NCBI GenBank assembly: GCA_947447465.1
Contig: CANFKE010000024.1
Span: 1-62,554, forward strand
Direction: 5' to 3'
Length of the DNA: 62,554 bases
Source: Chitinophagaceae bacterium
GTDB lineage: Bacteria; Bacteroidota; Bacteroidia; Chitinophagales; Chitinophagaceae
Shown: piece by piece, positions 36,259-45,300 of the stretch
Layout of the letters: every line of letters begins with the position of its first letter
Numbering within the stretch: position 1 is the first letter of the stretch
Notes under the pieces: generated by a model
Databases searched by the model: none
Told to the model about the DNA's origin: nothing
What the model saw: only the letters and a program-made list of their open reading frames with translations
Position numbers and translations under genes: made by a program

Positions 36259-37182
36259 TTACGGACGAGCCACTTTTTTATAATAGAGCGCCCCATATCC
36301 GGCCCACGAGCCTAGTGCCCCATTGGTCATGTTGGTCTTTACATTAATAGGCGATGAAAAAGGATTACCACCCGATCGTATAGCAAACTCATAGGTATTC
36401 CAGAAATCATAGATCCCTTTGTCCACTTCACACCACTTCAAGGTCACAGAATCTCCCGGAAAAAAGTAATAGGCCGAATCTGAATTACTACTGCTACTGT
36501 TGTCATTGGCAGTGCCCGCAAACAGATCTATATTACTGATAGGCTTTCCATTGACCAGTTCATCTGTAAAGATCCCGCCGGGATAGAACTGCTCATTGTT
36601 TCTCTTCGTAAAGTACTTAACGTAATTTCCGGGGGTATCAGGATCGGTATAATTGGCAAACAGTTCCAGCGCGGTAGCCGGAGTTGTAGGTCGCTTGAAT
36701 ACCGGCTCTGCAAACCAGAGGGTATCTGGTCCTTTGGGAAACGGAATCTTCGTTATTGAAGCATAACGCTTACCATCTTTGTCTATAGTAAGTGTGTAGG
36801 TCTTACCCAACTCTCCTACCATCACATTGCCAATATTGGTGGTGTCAATAAAATAAACGTAGAACTTATTGCCACCCGATGTATCGACAGCATATTCCTT
36901 CAGGGTTATGGTCTTTACACCATCTGACACCTTAACTACCGCATCATGAACAAAACTATTCTGTACTGTAGTAAGATCTACCTGTGAGAAGAAACCAAAT
37001 GTAGTATTCAGCAAGACATAAGGTGGCTGCCCATTCTCTATCACACCCTGTACTACGATCTGGGGATCGGCAGACTGTATATTGATGTTCACGTCTTTCT
37101 CGCAACCGGTCAAGCACAGTAACGATAAAACGAGCAACAGACCGGAATATTTGAGATAAGCTATCCTTTGAAGGAGTGGCAT
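36259..37182 (-). CDS. DUF4249 family lipoprotein
   Basis: The 307-residue protein has a lipobox 'LSLLCLTGCEKD' near residue 27. 'IVVQGVIENGQPPYVLLNTT' is the characteristic N-terminal strand pair of DUF4249, usually encoded beside TonB-dependent receptors. No such receptor is adjacent here, so this is an isolated copy. It is expected to be an outer-membrane or surface lipoprotein with a beta-sandwich fold; function is unknown. It lies just downstream of the Fe-S carrier gene, starting 38 bp after that gene's stop. Confidence 0.85.
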   Translation of the reverse strand: MPLLQRIAYLKYSGLLLVLSLLCLTGCEKDVNINIQSADPQIVVQGVIENGQPPYVLLNTTFGFFSQVDLTTVQNSFVHDAVVKVSDGVKTITLKEYAVDTSGGNKFYVYFIDTTNIGNVMVGELGKTYTLTIDKDGKRYASITKIPFPKGPDTLWFAEPVFKRPTTPATALELFANYTDPDTPGNYVKYFTKRNNEQFYPGGIFTDELVNGKPISNIDLFAGTANDNSSSSNSDSAYYFFPGDSVTLKWCEVDKGIYDFWNTYEFAIRSGGNPFSSPINVKTNMTNGALGSWAGYGALYYKKVARP

Positions 37183-37220
37183 AGAGATGATATGAAATGT
37201 AAACTATTGATGGGTGTATA

Positions 37221-37565
37221 TTATACTGCGAATGAACTACCGCAACCACATGTGCTGCTGGCATTAGGATTCTTGAACACAAATCCACGAGCATTCAATC
37301 CATCTGAATAATCTACTTCCATACCTATCAGATATATTCCATGCGCCTTCTTCATGATCACTTCCAGACCGTCGATGTTATAGATGTCATCATCAGCCTC
37401 AATTTTATCAAAACCCAGCACATAGCTCATACCCGAGCATCCTCCGCCCTTCACACCTACACGCAAATACTGACCTTCTTCAAAACCCGGCTCATTCATC
37501 AGTCGCTTTACTTCTTTCAGGGTACTGTCGGTGAGCGTTATTGGTGCAGCTATTGTTGTTTCCAT
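37221..37565 (-). CDS. A-type iron-sulfur carrier protein (IscA/ErpA/SufA family)
   Basis: In this 114-residue protein the three conserved cysteines are present: C43 in GGGCSGMSY (40-48) and C106/C108 in TCGCGSSF (105-112). It carries Fe-S clusters or iron to apo-targets in the cytoplasm. Which member (IscA, SufA or ErpA) cannot be decided without the neighbouring suf/isc genes, which are absent. Its promoter is one of the clearest in the window. Confidence 0.93.
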   Translation of the reverse strand: METTIAAPITLTDSTLKEVKRLMNEPGFEEGQYLRVGVKGGGCSGMSYVLGFDKIEADDDIYNIDGLEVIMKKAHGIYLIGMEVDYSDGLNARGFVFKNPNASSTCGCGSSFAV

Positions 37566-37582
37566 TACTATTAATATTTATG

Positions 37583-37614
37583 CAAATTTACCAACCTTCG
37601 CTCCCCTATCCAAA
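37583..37614 (-). promoter_or_regulatory. Consensus Bacteroidota promoter of the Fe-S carrier gene
   Basis: Minus-strand TTTG, exactly 20 nt, then TAAATTTG fully match TTTG-N19-21-TAnnTTTG. The -7 element is 17 bp from the ATG at 37565, leaving a very short 5' leader. Confidence 0.8.
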
Positions 37615-37740
37615 TCGTTCCCTCACAGTATTGTCAATATCAATAGAATCATAGGGATGGTGATAAATTGCCAGATTCTAAAAGTGTATGGGATGCGGCC
37701 CGGGAATCTTAGTATAGATGGACATTACTACTGCTTTATG

Positions 37741-37770
37741 AAAAGTGGCAGTTTTTCGTAAAAGTGGCAG
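37741..37770 (+). repeat. Two AAAAGTGGCAG repeats (19-bp spacing)
   Basis: AAAAGTGGCAG occurs at 37741-37751 and 37760-37770, followed by TTTT both times. They are the reverse orientation of the seven-copy array at 37834-37905, so single strands could pair as hairpins over 11 bp. Confidence 0.8.
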
Positions 37771-37833
37771 TTTTGCCGGCGATATTTCGTCTGTAATCTT
37801 TTACCAGTAAGGTTTTGCGCCTATTTTAACAAA

Positions 37834-37905
37834 CTGCTACTTTCTGCTACTTTCTGCCACTTTCTGCCACTTTTTGCCACATGCTGCCACTTTTATTGCC
37901 ACTTT
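37834..37905 (-). repeat. Seven helically phased decamer repeats (AAAGTGGCAG type)
   Basis: In plus orientation the copies are CTGCTACTTT (37834, 37844), CTGCCACTTT (37854, 37864), TTGCCACATG (37874), CTGCCACTTT (37884) and TTGCCACTTT (37896). Six start exactly 10 bp apart and the last is 12 bp further on, so they lie on one face of the helix, as expected for protein binding sites. Every frame through the array is short or stopped, so it is not coding. It lies 15 bp from the stop codon of the HTH gene. Confidence 0.85.
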
Positions 37906-37919
37906 TAGGATTGCCTCGT

Positions 37920-38519
37920 TTATAGCAGGACCTCTTTTTGCTGCGCCATATTATCGGCATATCTGGCAACGGTATCGTGTACCTGATCGAGATCGTCCTG
38001 TATTTCCAGTTCATTAATGTATTCCTCCCAATCGGAACGTGCCTCTTGCTCGGCTTCGAATTGACTTGTTATTCTCTTTGCCGGTTCGGGGCGAAGACTA
38101 TACAGATAGCTGCTCATACTATTGAGCATCGGCTGGAGGAGATCGGGTTTTGTCTTTTTCAAATAGTTGGAGAACAGGGTAAATATCTCGGTGGTATCCG
38201 CAACACTGTGCCTGAGCTTTATCTGTTTGATAGTCATACTAAGTTTGCGCATAATCTCCGCCTCGTCTTTAGTAGGATATGGCCGATCGCGGCGCTCTTT
38301 GATGGTCGTGTTCAGGGCATTGAGTTGGTTATAGTAATGCTCTGTAATCAATGCGGGGGCGTTTGCGGCAGCATGCCGGGCACTTTTCCAGTCACCCTCA
38401 CGGATCCAGTCGAATAGCGTGCGGGGAGCTATACCGACTATGGCCGCTATCTGCGGGCGGGTGAGTTTTGACTGGAAGAAGAGGCGACGTGCCTGTTCTT
38501 TTAATTGGATGGATGTCAT
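37920..38519 (-). CDS. Phage-terminase-like helix-turn-helix protein, stand-alone
   Basis: In this 199-residue protein residues 1-45 contain a helix-turn-helix ('TRPQIAAIVGIAPRTLFDWI', then EGDWKSAR), resembling the N-terminal DNA-binding domain of phage terminase small subunits and gpP-like terminase proteins. A helical region with 'TIKERRDRPYPTKDEAEIM' and a charged C-terminus (EAEQEARSDWEEYINELE) follow and could oligomerise. No terminase large subunit, portal or other phage gene is nearby. Terminase small subunits bind repeated pac sites close to their own gene; here a phased repeat array flanks the 3' end and palindromes lie 5'. The role is unknown; it may be a domesticated DNA-binding protein. 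Confidence 0.75.
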   Translation of the reverse strand: MTSIQLKEQARRLFFQSKLTRPQIAAIVGIAPRTLFDWIREGDWKSARHAAANAPALITEHYYNQLNALNTTIKERRDRPYPTKDEAEIMRKLSMTIKQIKLRHSVADTTEIFTLFSNYLKKTKPDLLQPMLNSMSSYLYSLRPEPAKRITSQFEAEQEARSDWEEYINELEIQDDLDQVHDTVARYADNMAQQKEVLL

Positions 38520-38638
38520 GATGAAGGTGGTTTATTTAGCCTCATCGCGCCGCTACCCAAAAGAGGAACGCGTAATGAAGCACAGTTAATAATGCCACAA
38601 AGGTGAAACAGGGATGGGAAGTGTGCAAATTGGAAATA

Positions 38639-38689
38639 CATGGTGGTACGAAAAGCGTACCATGATGGTACGGAAAGTGTACCACCATG
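38639..38689. promoter_or_regulatory. Nested palindromes: two tandem TGGTAC operators inside an 11-bp inverted repeat
   Basis: Site 1 is TGGTACG-AAAAG-CGTACCA (38644-38662, perfect 7-bp arms). Site 2 is TGGTACG-GAAAG-TGTACCA (38666-38684, one G:T). The two are 22 bp apart, about two helical turns. Both lie within CATGGTGGTAC (38639-38649) and its exact complement GTACCACCATG (38679-38689). They lie about 120-180 bp upstream of the HTH gene start, consistent with autoregulation by a dimer pair, or with a cruciform. Confidence 0.6.
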
Positions 38690-38946
38690 GAAAAAAGTTG
38701 TGTGGATAACTATGGTCATGTATTTCGTTTTGTGAAGGGTATATATAGTATTTATGAAGTTTTGAAAAAATGGGCGGGCTGGAGTAAAAATGAGGTGTTT
38801 TTTTGCCGTCACCCGTCTTCCTACCGACTACAATAGGGCATATTCTCTTTGAGACCTAACAATAACGGCCCATACAATATAAACACTGACCGGTAGTCTG
38901 CACATTCCCAACAAAAACCACGGAAATAAAAAACACCAAATTTTCC

Positions 38947-38954
38947 TACATTTG
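38947..38954 (+). promoter_or_regulatory. -7 element (TACATTTG) of frr
   Basis: TACATTTG fits TAnnTTTG and lies 23 bp upstream of the frr ATG. No TTTG was found at the expected -33 position, so support is partial. Confidence 0.45.
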
Positions 38955-38977
38955 CGTTCTTCAAAATATCGTTACTT

Positions 38978-39541
38978 ATGAACGAAGAATTAGAAATGAT
39001 CATGGATGAGGTGTCGGTGGACATGAAAAAAGCGATCACCCATCTTGAAACTGAATTAAGGAAAATACGCGCCGGCAAGGCCAATGCAGCAATTGTGGAC
39101 GGCATCTTCGTAGATTACTACGGTAGCGCTACACCGCTGGCCCAGGTTGCCAATATCTCCATTCCAGATGCTCGTACTATTGCTTTACAGCCATGGGAAA
39201 AGTCTATGATGGCCCCGATAGAAAAAGCGATCATTGCATCTAACATAGGTCTGAATCCACAGAATGATGGTACTTACATCCGCCTGTTCCTACCGCCACT
39301 TACCGAAGAACGCCGTAAAGAATTGTCAAAGCGCGCCTTTAACGAGGGAGAGCAAGCGAAGGTATCTGTAAGATCTATCCGCAGAGAAAGCATTGAGCAG
39401 GTAAGAAAACTGCAAAAAGACGGATTGAGTGAAGACACTGCAAAAAACTCTGAGGCTGCAATACAGGGTATTACAGACAAGTTCATTCTCATGGTAGATA
39501 ATGTCTGCAAGGAGAAAGAAAAAGAAATTATGACCGTTTAA
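38978..39541 (+). CDS. frr: Ribosome recycling factor
   Basis: The 187-residue, full-length protein has the three-helix bundle with 'LRKIRAGKANAAIVDGIFVDYYG' (conserved RAGKA start of domain I split at 28-50), the hinge 'RLFLPPLTEERRKEL', and the terminal 'ITDKFILMVDNVCKEKEKEIM' helix. It splits post-termination ribosomes with EF-G. In many genomes frr follows pyrH; here that neighbour is missing and the TerS-like gene lies upstream in divergent orientation. Confidence 0.97.
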   Translation: MNEELEMIMDEVSVDMKKAITHLETELRKIRAGKANAAIVDGIFVDYYGSATPLAQVANISIPDARTIALQPWEKSMMAPIEKAIIASNIGLNPQNDGTYIRLFLPPLTEERRKELSKRAFNEGEQAKVSVRSIRRESIEQVRKLQKDGLSEDTAKNSEAAIQGITDKFILMVDNVCKEKEKEIMTV

Positions 39542-39625
39542 TTCTTTTGATATTCAATAATACAGGTAGTGATCTTAGCCAAATGCTGCAGTCACTACCT
39601 GTTTTCTTTTACTACATTCCGGCAT

Positions 39626-40546
39626 ATGATCTTACCCGATAAGCTACAGCAACTGTTCCATTTCACCTTACATGATGAGCTCATGTTGTTGTTCAATATC
39701 CCTATCTATGCCATCTTCATTCCGCTAGAGATCATACTGAGCAATTTCAACCACCTGAAATTCTACAGCATAAAGGAAACGATCACCAACATTTACCTCA
39801 ATCTGCTCAATGCCGGAATAGACTTTCTGCTGCGCATACTGGTATCGTTGACCGTGCTCAACTTTTTTTATCAATACAGATCGCCCATACACTTAGATCC
39901 TGTGTTATATTGGGTATTACTGGTGCTGGCCGAAGACTTTTTATTTTATATAGAGCATTATGTGGACCATCACTGCAGACTATTCTGGGCAGTGCATGTT
40001 ACCCACCATTCATCACCGGAATATAACCTTACTACAGGCTTCCGGTCTTCGGTGTTCATGCCTATGTACCGTTTTTTCTACTTCATACCCTTAGTGCTGC
40101 TTAATTTTTCTCCAGCCGATATTTTCTTTGCCTATGCTATCACCCAGTCATACGGGATATTGGTGCACACCCGAGCAATAAAGAAACTTCCCCGCTGGAT
40201 CGAATACATCTTTGTTACCCCTTCTCATCACAGAGTACACCACGCCAGTAACATACCTTATCTTGATAAGAACATGGGCATGTTGCTCATTATCTGGGAC
40301 AGGATGTTCGGGACATTTACTGAGGAACGCGCAGACGAAGTGCCGGTCTATGGCATTGTAAAACCCATTGATAAGCCGCACCACCCTGTTCATATAGTTA
40401 TGCACGAATGGATAGCTATAGCTAAAGACATGAGCAAGAAAGTGCCCTTTGCGACCAAGCTGAAATACCTCATCAATCCTCCGGGTTGGAGCCATGACGG
40501 GAGTACACAGACAGCCAAACAAATGCAGGATAAGCTGAGCAAATAG
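39626..40546 (+). CDS. Sterol desaturase / fatty acid hydroxylase family membrane protein
   Basis: The 306-residue protein starts at the ATG MILPDKLQQL; upstream in-frame sequence is unlikely. Hydrophobic segments lie at about 20-40, 66-82, 95-108 and 148-175. The di-iron histidine clusters are H111-x3-HH (111-116), HVTHH (124-128), and HHRVHH (201-206), preceded by TPS. It probably hydroxylates or desaturates a lipid in the inner membrane; the substrate is unknown. It follows frr by 84 bp on the same strand. Confidence 0.9.
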   Translation: MILPDKLQQLFHFTLHDELMLLFNIPIYAIFIPLEIILSNFNHLKFYSIKETITNIYLNLLNAGIDFLLRILVSLTVLNFFYQYRSPIHLDPVLYWVLLVLAEDFLFYIEHYVDHHCRLFWAVHVTHHSSPEYNLTTGFRSSVFMPMYRFFYFIPLVLLNFSPADIFFAYAITQSYGILVHTRAIKKLPRWIEYIFVTPSHHRVHHASNIPYLDKNMGMLLIIWDRMFGTFTEERADEVPVYGIVKPIDKPHHPVHIVMHEWIAIAKDMSKKVPFATKLKYLINPPGWSHDGSTQTAKQMQDKLSK

Positions 40547-40582
40547 TCAGGAGACAACATTGTCAGTCATTAGGGCTATCAA

Positions 40583-40990
40583 CTATAATCCTCCCAGTGC
40601 CAGAATATCTTCATATTCTTCCGGCCTTACCTTTCCTACAGACAACCGTCCTAACCTGATCAGATCCATTTCATTGAAACGTCCGTCGGCCTTAAGCTGA
40701 GCCAGCGTAACCGGATTTGGCAGGGTCTTGAAAGGTTTGAGATCCACCGCCACCCAATTGGGGTCCTCGGTGGTAGGGTCCTGATAAGCCTCCTTCACAA
40801 CTTCCGCTATACCCACTATTGCCAAACCTTCATTACTATGGTACCAGAAGACGCGATCGCCCTTTTTCATTTCCTTCAGGTTATTGCGAGCACCATAGTT
40901 GCGTACGCCATCCCAGAAGGTCTTCTTATCTTTTAAAAACTGCTCCCAGCTATATTTGAAAGGTTCTGATTTTACGAGCCAGTAATTCAT
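40583..40990 (-). CDS. EVE domain protein
   Basis: The 135-residue protein starts at MNYWLVKSEPFKYSWEQF, exactly the N-terminus of EVE domain proteins; the open frame to 41056 is upstream sequence. The motifs 'TFWDGVRNYGARNNLKEMKKGD', 'VFWYHSNEG' and 'AIVGIAEVV' line the pocket of this PUA-like fold, which binds modified bases. Biological role is undetermined; relatives occur both as housekeeping proteins and fused to modification-dependent restriction enzymes. Here it stands alone. Confidence 0.92.
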   Translation of the reverse strand: MNYWLVKSEPFKYSWEQFLKDKKTFWDGVRNYGARNNLKEMKKGDRVFWYHSNEGLAIVGIAEVVKEAYQDPTTEDPNWVAVDLKPFKTLPNPVTLAQLKADGRFNEMDLIRLGRLSVGKVRPEEYEDILALGGL

Positions 40991-41134
40991 TGTCGTTATG
41001 TTCTTTGCGTAAAGATAATGCCTGTCGGGGGCAATTTTGGTCTGAGCATAAATCAACTCAGTAATACCCCTATTGAATATTTCATTCGAACAGCATTTGA
41101 AGTATGAGTAATAGAGCCATTAGCAGAATTTTCT

Positions 41135-41142
41135 TACTTTTG
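41135..41142 (+). promoter_or_regulatory. -7 element (TACTTTTG) of the YebC-family gene
   Basis: TACTTTTG fits TAnnTTTG and lies 35 bp before the ATG. The expected -33 TTTG is absent at 19-21 bp spacing. Confidence 0.45.
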
Positions 41143-41177
41143 CCACCTCAAACAATTAAGATAAGCACTATTTATAT

Positions 41178-41888
41178 ATGGGTAGGATATTTGAAGTACG
41201 TAAATCATCGATGTTTGCTCGCTACGACCGTATGGCGAAGCAATTTAGCCGTGTAGGTAAAGAAATAGCTATTGCTGTAAAGAAAGGTGGTCCTGATCCG
41301 GACACCAATCCATCATTGCGTCGTGTTATGCAAAATGCGAAGGGCTTCAATATGCCTAAAGACCGCATTGAAGCTGCCATAAAAAATGCAATGGGTAAAG
41401 ATACCAGCAGCTATGATGAAGTATTGTATGAAGGATATGCACCACATGGGGTAGCAGTATTGGTAGTTACCGCTACTGATAATACAACCCGTACGGTAGC
41501 CAACGTTCGCTCTCATTTCAACAAAGGAGGCGGTACATTGGGCAACAGCGGATCTGTAGTATTCCTCTTCAAACATCTGGGAGTCTTCAAATTGAAACCG
41601 GAAGGATTGGACATGGATGAGTTGGAATTAGAACTTATCGATTTCGGTCTGGAAGAAGTTGGCGAAGATGCAGATGGCAACATCATCGTTCGTTGCGCAT
41701 TTGCAGATTTCGGCAATATGCAGAAAGCACTGGAAGATAAAGGCATCACTCCTATTTCATCAGAACTGGAATGGATACCTTTAAATACTGTAGAAGTTAC
41801 TCCTGAACAAGCAGAAGACGTTTTCAAAATGATAGAACGTATTGAAACTGATGATGATGTGCAGCTTGTGTTCCATAACATGGCATAA
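41178..41888 (+). CDS. YebC/PmpR family DNA-binding or translation-associated protein
   Basis: In this 236-residue protein the family N-terminus is altered (MGRIFEVRKSSMFARYDRMAKQF, where most members have MAGHSKWANIKHRK), but 'EIAIAVKKGGPDPDTNPSLRRVMQNAKGFNMPKDRIEAAI' (split at 38-77), 'YEGYAPHGVAVLVVTATDNTTRT' and 'NKGGGTLGNSGSVVFLF' are canonical. Members act as transcription regulators or, as shown for some, relieve ribosome stalling. Bacteroidota members commonly show this N-terminal variant. A terminator follows. Confidence 0.95.
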   Translation: MGRIFEVRKSSMFARYDRMAKQFSRVGKEIAIAVKKGGPDPDTNPSLRRVMQNAKGFNMPKDRIEAAIKNAMGKDTSSYDEVLYEGYAPHGVAVLVVTATDNTTRTVANVRSHFNKGGGTLGNSGSVVFLFKHLGVFKLKPEGLDMDELELELIDFGLEEVGEDADGNIIVRCAFADFGNMQKALEDKGITPISSELEWIPLNTVEVTPEQAEDVFKMIERIETDDDVQLVFHNMA

Positions 41889-42366
41889 CGATCATCTCAT
41901 TATATTATACCGGTACACATTAATAAAGCCCCTTATTCAGGGGCTTTATTGATGTAGTGCAATGCTCAATCACACAACTCTCCTTAAGGCACCTCAGCTA
42001 TTGATCATCAATCATATCATACAATAACCGGTTCGCCTAAGCACAGAATTCCGAATTATTCCTTTGGAATCACTCTACTTTCTAATTGAAGTCCATTGTT
42101 GGATTCAAACGGATATTGATCATTCAGAGATAGTTACATAGATATTTAAACACTATTTAGATCAATTATCTAATAACATAATTGTATTATTTGTTTGCAT
42201 AAATAACAAAAAATCAAAAAAAGTACTTAAGTTTGTTGTAGTCAATAACAAATCGATAACAAAATCATTAATTACCTGATAAGCATATCTACATTAATGA
42301 TCACCAATTAAAAGATGAGCTATTGATCAATATCGACCTTCTGCATATCTGAAAAGATCGTTATAA
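41889..42366. other. Intergenic region, AT-rich, terminator then promoter region of the repeat protein
   Basis: The 478 bp contain the terminator at 41925-41950; the rest is strongly AT-rich with several ATTA/TAAT tracts. It should contain the promoter of the 1451-residue protein, but I found no exact TTTG-N20-TAnnTTTG. No coding frame. Confidence 0.5.
41925..41950 (+). terminator. Intrinsic terminator of the YebC-family gene
   Basis: The stem AAAGCCCC/GGGGCTTT with loop TTATTCA is followed by ATTG. The stem is perfect but the U-tract is short. Confidence 0.75.
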
Positions 42367-45300
42367 ATGAGCATATTTTACCAGACAGGCTTTTATAAAA
42401 CAATGATTCTTACCTTATTAGTTATGGTAATGAATTATGCCTGCCTGGGACAGAAGATATTCACTCCGGCATCTAATAATAACATTACCGGCGGAAATAC
42501 CTATTGTCAGAACGTTACAGCGGGGGCAATAGTCTATACCTACAATACCTGCAATGTTGGCAGCGGCACATCTACCGGTACATTCATCACCATTAAGTGG
42601 TATAAAAACAGTGTCAATTCTACCAGTGGCGGATCTGTTGTGAGCACTACACTGGTGCATTGCGCACTTACCGCTACAGGCACCACTACTTATCAGCCAT
42701 CAACATCTGCCACCGGCACTTCCTATTACTACTGCATCATTTCCTGGACAGATGCGGGCACCTGTAATGCAACAGGCAGTGTAACGAGTAGTACTGCTGC
42801 AGTTATTGTTAATCCATCACCAGACGTAATTACAGGTAGTACAACAGGTTGCTCAGGTACGTCAAGTACACTTTACAATTCTATAGCCGGAGGCACCTGG
42901 ACCAGTGCCACACCTTCTGTAGCAACCATCTCAACTGCAGGTGTTGTCAGCGCAGTAGCAGTAGGCACTTCAACGATAACTTATGCACTGGGCAGTTGCA
43001 GAACGACCGCCTCATTTACAGTAATAACAACTCCCAATGCCATAACAGGAACAAATACTATCTGCGAGAATGCAACAACAATATTTTCTACTACAACACC
43101 CGGAGGCACATGGACCAGCGCTAATGGAACTGTGGCTACAGTAGATGCGTCTTCACCCGTTAATATCACCGGGATCACAGCGGGCTCTACTACAATCAGT
43201 TATGTAATTTCACCCACCTGCTATGCTACCAGAGCAATAACTGTAAATACTGCACCGGCTGCAATTACGGGTCCAATTTCTGCCTGTACCGGAACCACCG
43301 CAACACTTGCCAACACTGTAGCAGGCGGTACATGGACCAGCAGTGCAACAGCTAAGGCAACAATAGGAGCAGGAACGGGGATATTGAGTGCTATAGCAGC
43401 TGGCAGCACTACGATCTCCTATACGATAGGATCATGCAGATCTACGCTTTCATTTACGGTGAATACCACACCCGTTGCCATTACAGGTACGAATACTATT
43501 TGCCAGGGTGTTATTACAACATTTACTGACCTGACATCAGGCGGCACATGGAGCAGTGGCAATGCAACTATAGCTACCATCAACGGGAGTAATCCGGTGG
43601 GCATTACAGGACTCGGAGCAGGTAGTACAAACATTTCCTACACAATGCCTACAGGCTGCTATGCTACAAGATCTATTACCGTAAATACTGCACCGACAGC
43701 AATAACCGGGGCAACCAGTGCATGTCTGGGTAGTTCGGTAACACTAGGCAATACTGTAGGAGGTGGAACATGGACGAGCAGCGCACCAAGCAAGGCAACT
43801 ATAAGCGGAAGCGGCGTTGTTACCACTGTAGCTAATGGCACTACTACAATAAGCTACGCAATAGGCAGTTGTTCAAGCAGCATAACGTTCACCACACTTA
43901 TACCACCTGCGGCTATAGGCGGTGCAGCTACCAATCAATGCCAGGGCACTACAAGAACCTATACGAATACGACCATTGGGGGCACATGGAATTGCAGTAA
44001 TACATCGATCGCATCCATAAACTCTTCTACGGGAATTTTGACCGGCATATCGGCAGGCAGCGCCACAATTACCTACTCTACAGGCTGCGGCTCACCTGCA
44101 ACCAGATCTATTACTATTGTTGCTAACCCATCAGCTATTTCAGGAACATCCAATATGTGTACGGGTATTGCTACCACCCTCACCAATACTACCCCATCAG
44201 GTGTATGGACAAGCAGCAACACGACAATTGCCTCTGTAAATTCCAGTACCGGACAGGTAGCACCATTAACTGCAGGCAGCGTTACCATTTCCTATACTAC
44301 CGGCGGTGTATGTACAGCAACAACAAGCGTAATTGTCAATACACAACCCGGAGCAATAACCGGAACGGCTCACATTTGTGCCCCTTCAGCTATCACATTG
44401 GGCAATTCTCTTCCTGGCGGTATTTGGAGCAGCAGCAATGCTACTATAGCAACAACAAATGCAACTACAGGCATTACAAATGTTATATCAAACGGTACAG
44501 TTACTATTTCATACACCCTCAATAATTGTACAGCAACAACACCATTGATCGTTTCAGCAACACCTACTGCATCAATAACGTCAGCAACAAATCCGTGTGT
44601 GAACAGTAGCAGTAACATTGTGTTTTCAGGCACATCGGGGGCTACTATAACTTATAATATAGATGGTGGCAGCAACCTTACACAAACGCTTACCGGAGGT
44701 ACCTACTCAGTCAATAGTGGTATAATAACGTCTGCACACACTTATAATCTTGTTGCTGTAAATGATGCATTTTGTTCTGCTATATTGAATACTGCCGCTA
44801 CAATTACTCCTGTACCTATGCAATGGGTAGGCGGAACCGCAGGTTTGGAGACAGAATGGAATGAAGCCAATAACTGGACTTGCGGCAGAGCCCCTGACAG
44901 TACTAGTGATGTTACTATTCCTTCCGGCATCAATTATCTTCCGGTAATTGCTGCCGGACAAACAAAGACAATCAAGAGCCTGACCATTGATAACGGAGCA
45001 ATGATAAGCACATCAGCTTCATCTGTACTGAACATCAAAAGAGACATTACAATTAATGGCCGCATTACCGGCAATGGAACTACCAGACTAAACGGAAATG
45101 CCGTACAAAACATTTCGGGAACCGGCTATATTGACAATCTGCAACTTGCCAATTCAACAGGAGCTGTTATCAACACGGGCTCAAAACTTACTATCATTAA
45201 AGCACTGACCATATCACAGGGTACATTCAACACTAATGACAGTCTTACATTAGCATCAGATTCTGTAGCCACAGCAAGAGTTGGTGAACTTACTACAGGT

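Larger units (their letters stand above)
38520..38977. other. Intergenic region between the HTH gene and frr, with palindromes and one DnaA-box-like site
   Basis: The 458 bp contain the nested palindromes at 38639-38689, a perfect match to the DnaA box (TGTGGATAA, complement of TTATCCACA, at 38701-38709), an AT-rich track 38740-38775 (TATATATAG) and the -7 element of frr. A single 9-mer match in a window of this size is not far from chance expectation. No coding frame is convincing. Confidence 0.55.

Noticed and set aside
37834..37905. CRISPR array
   Set aside because: The units are 10 bp with no spacers, and there are no cas genes nearby.
38701..38709. Chromosomal replication origin
   Set aside because: Only one DnaA box was found, with no dnaA gene or box cluster. 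It is reported as a low-interest observation only.
38516..38812. 98-codon minus-strand frame that overlaps the HTH gene start by 4 bp
   Set aside because: The ATGA-type overlap is suggestive, but the frame runs straight through the palindromes and has no signal, domain or plausible composition. It is kept as noncoding regulatory DNA.
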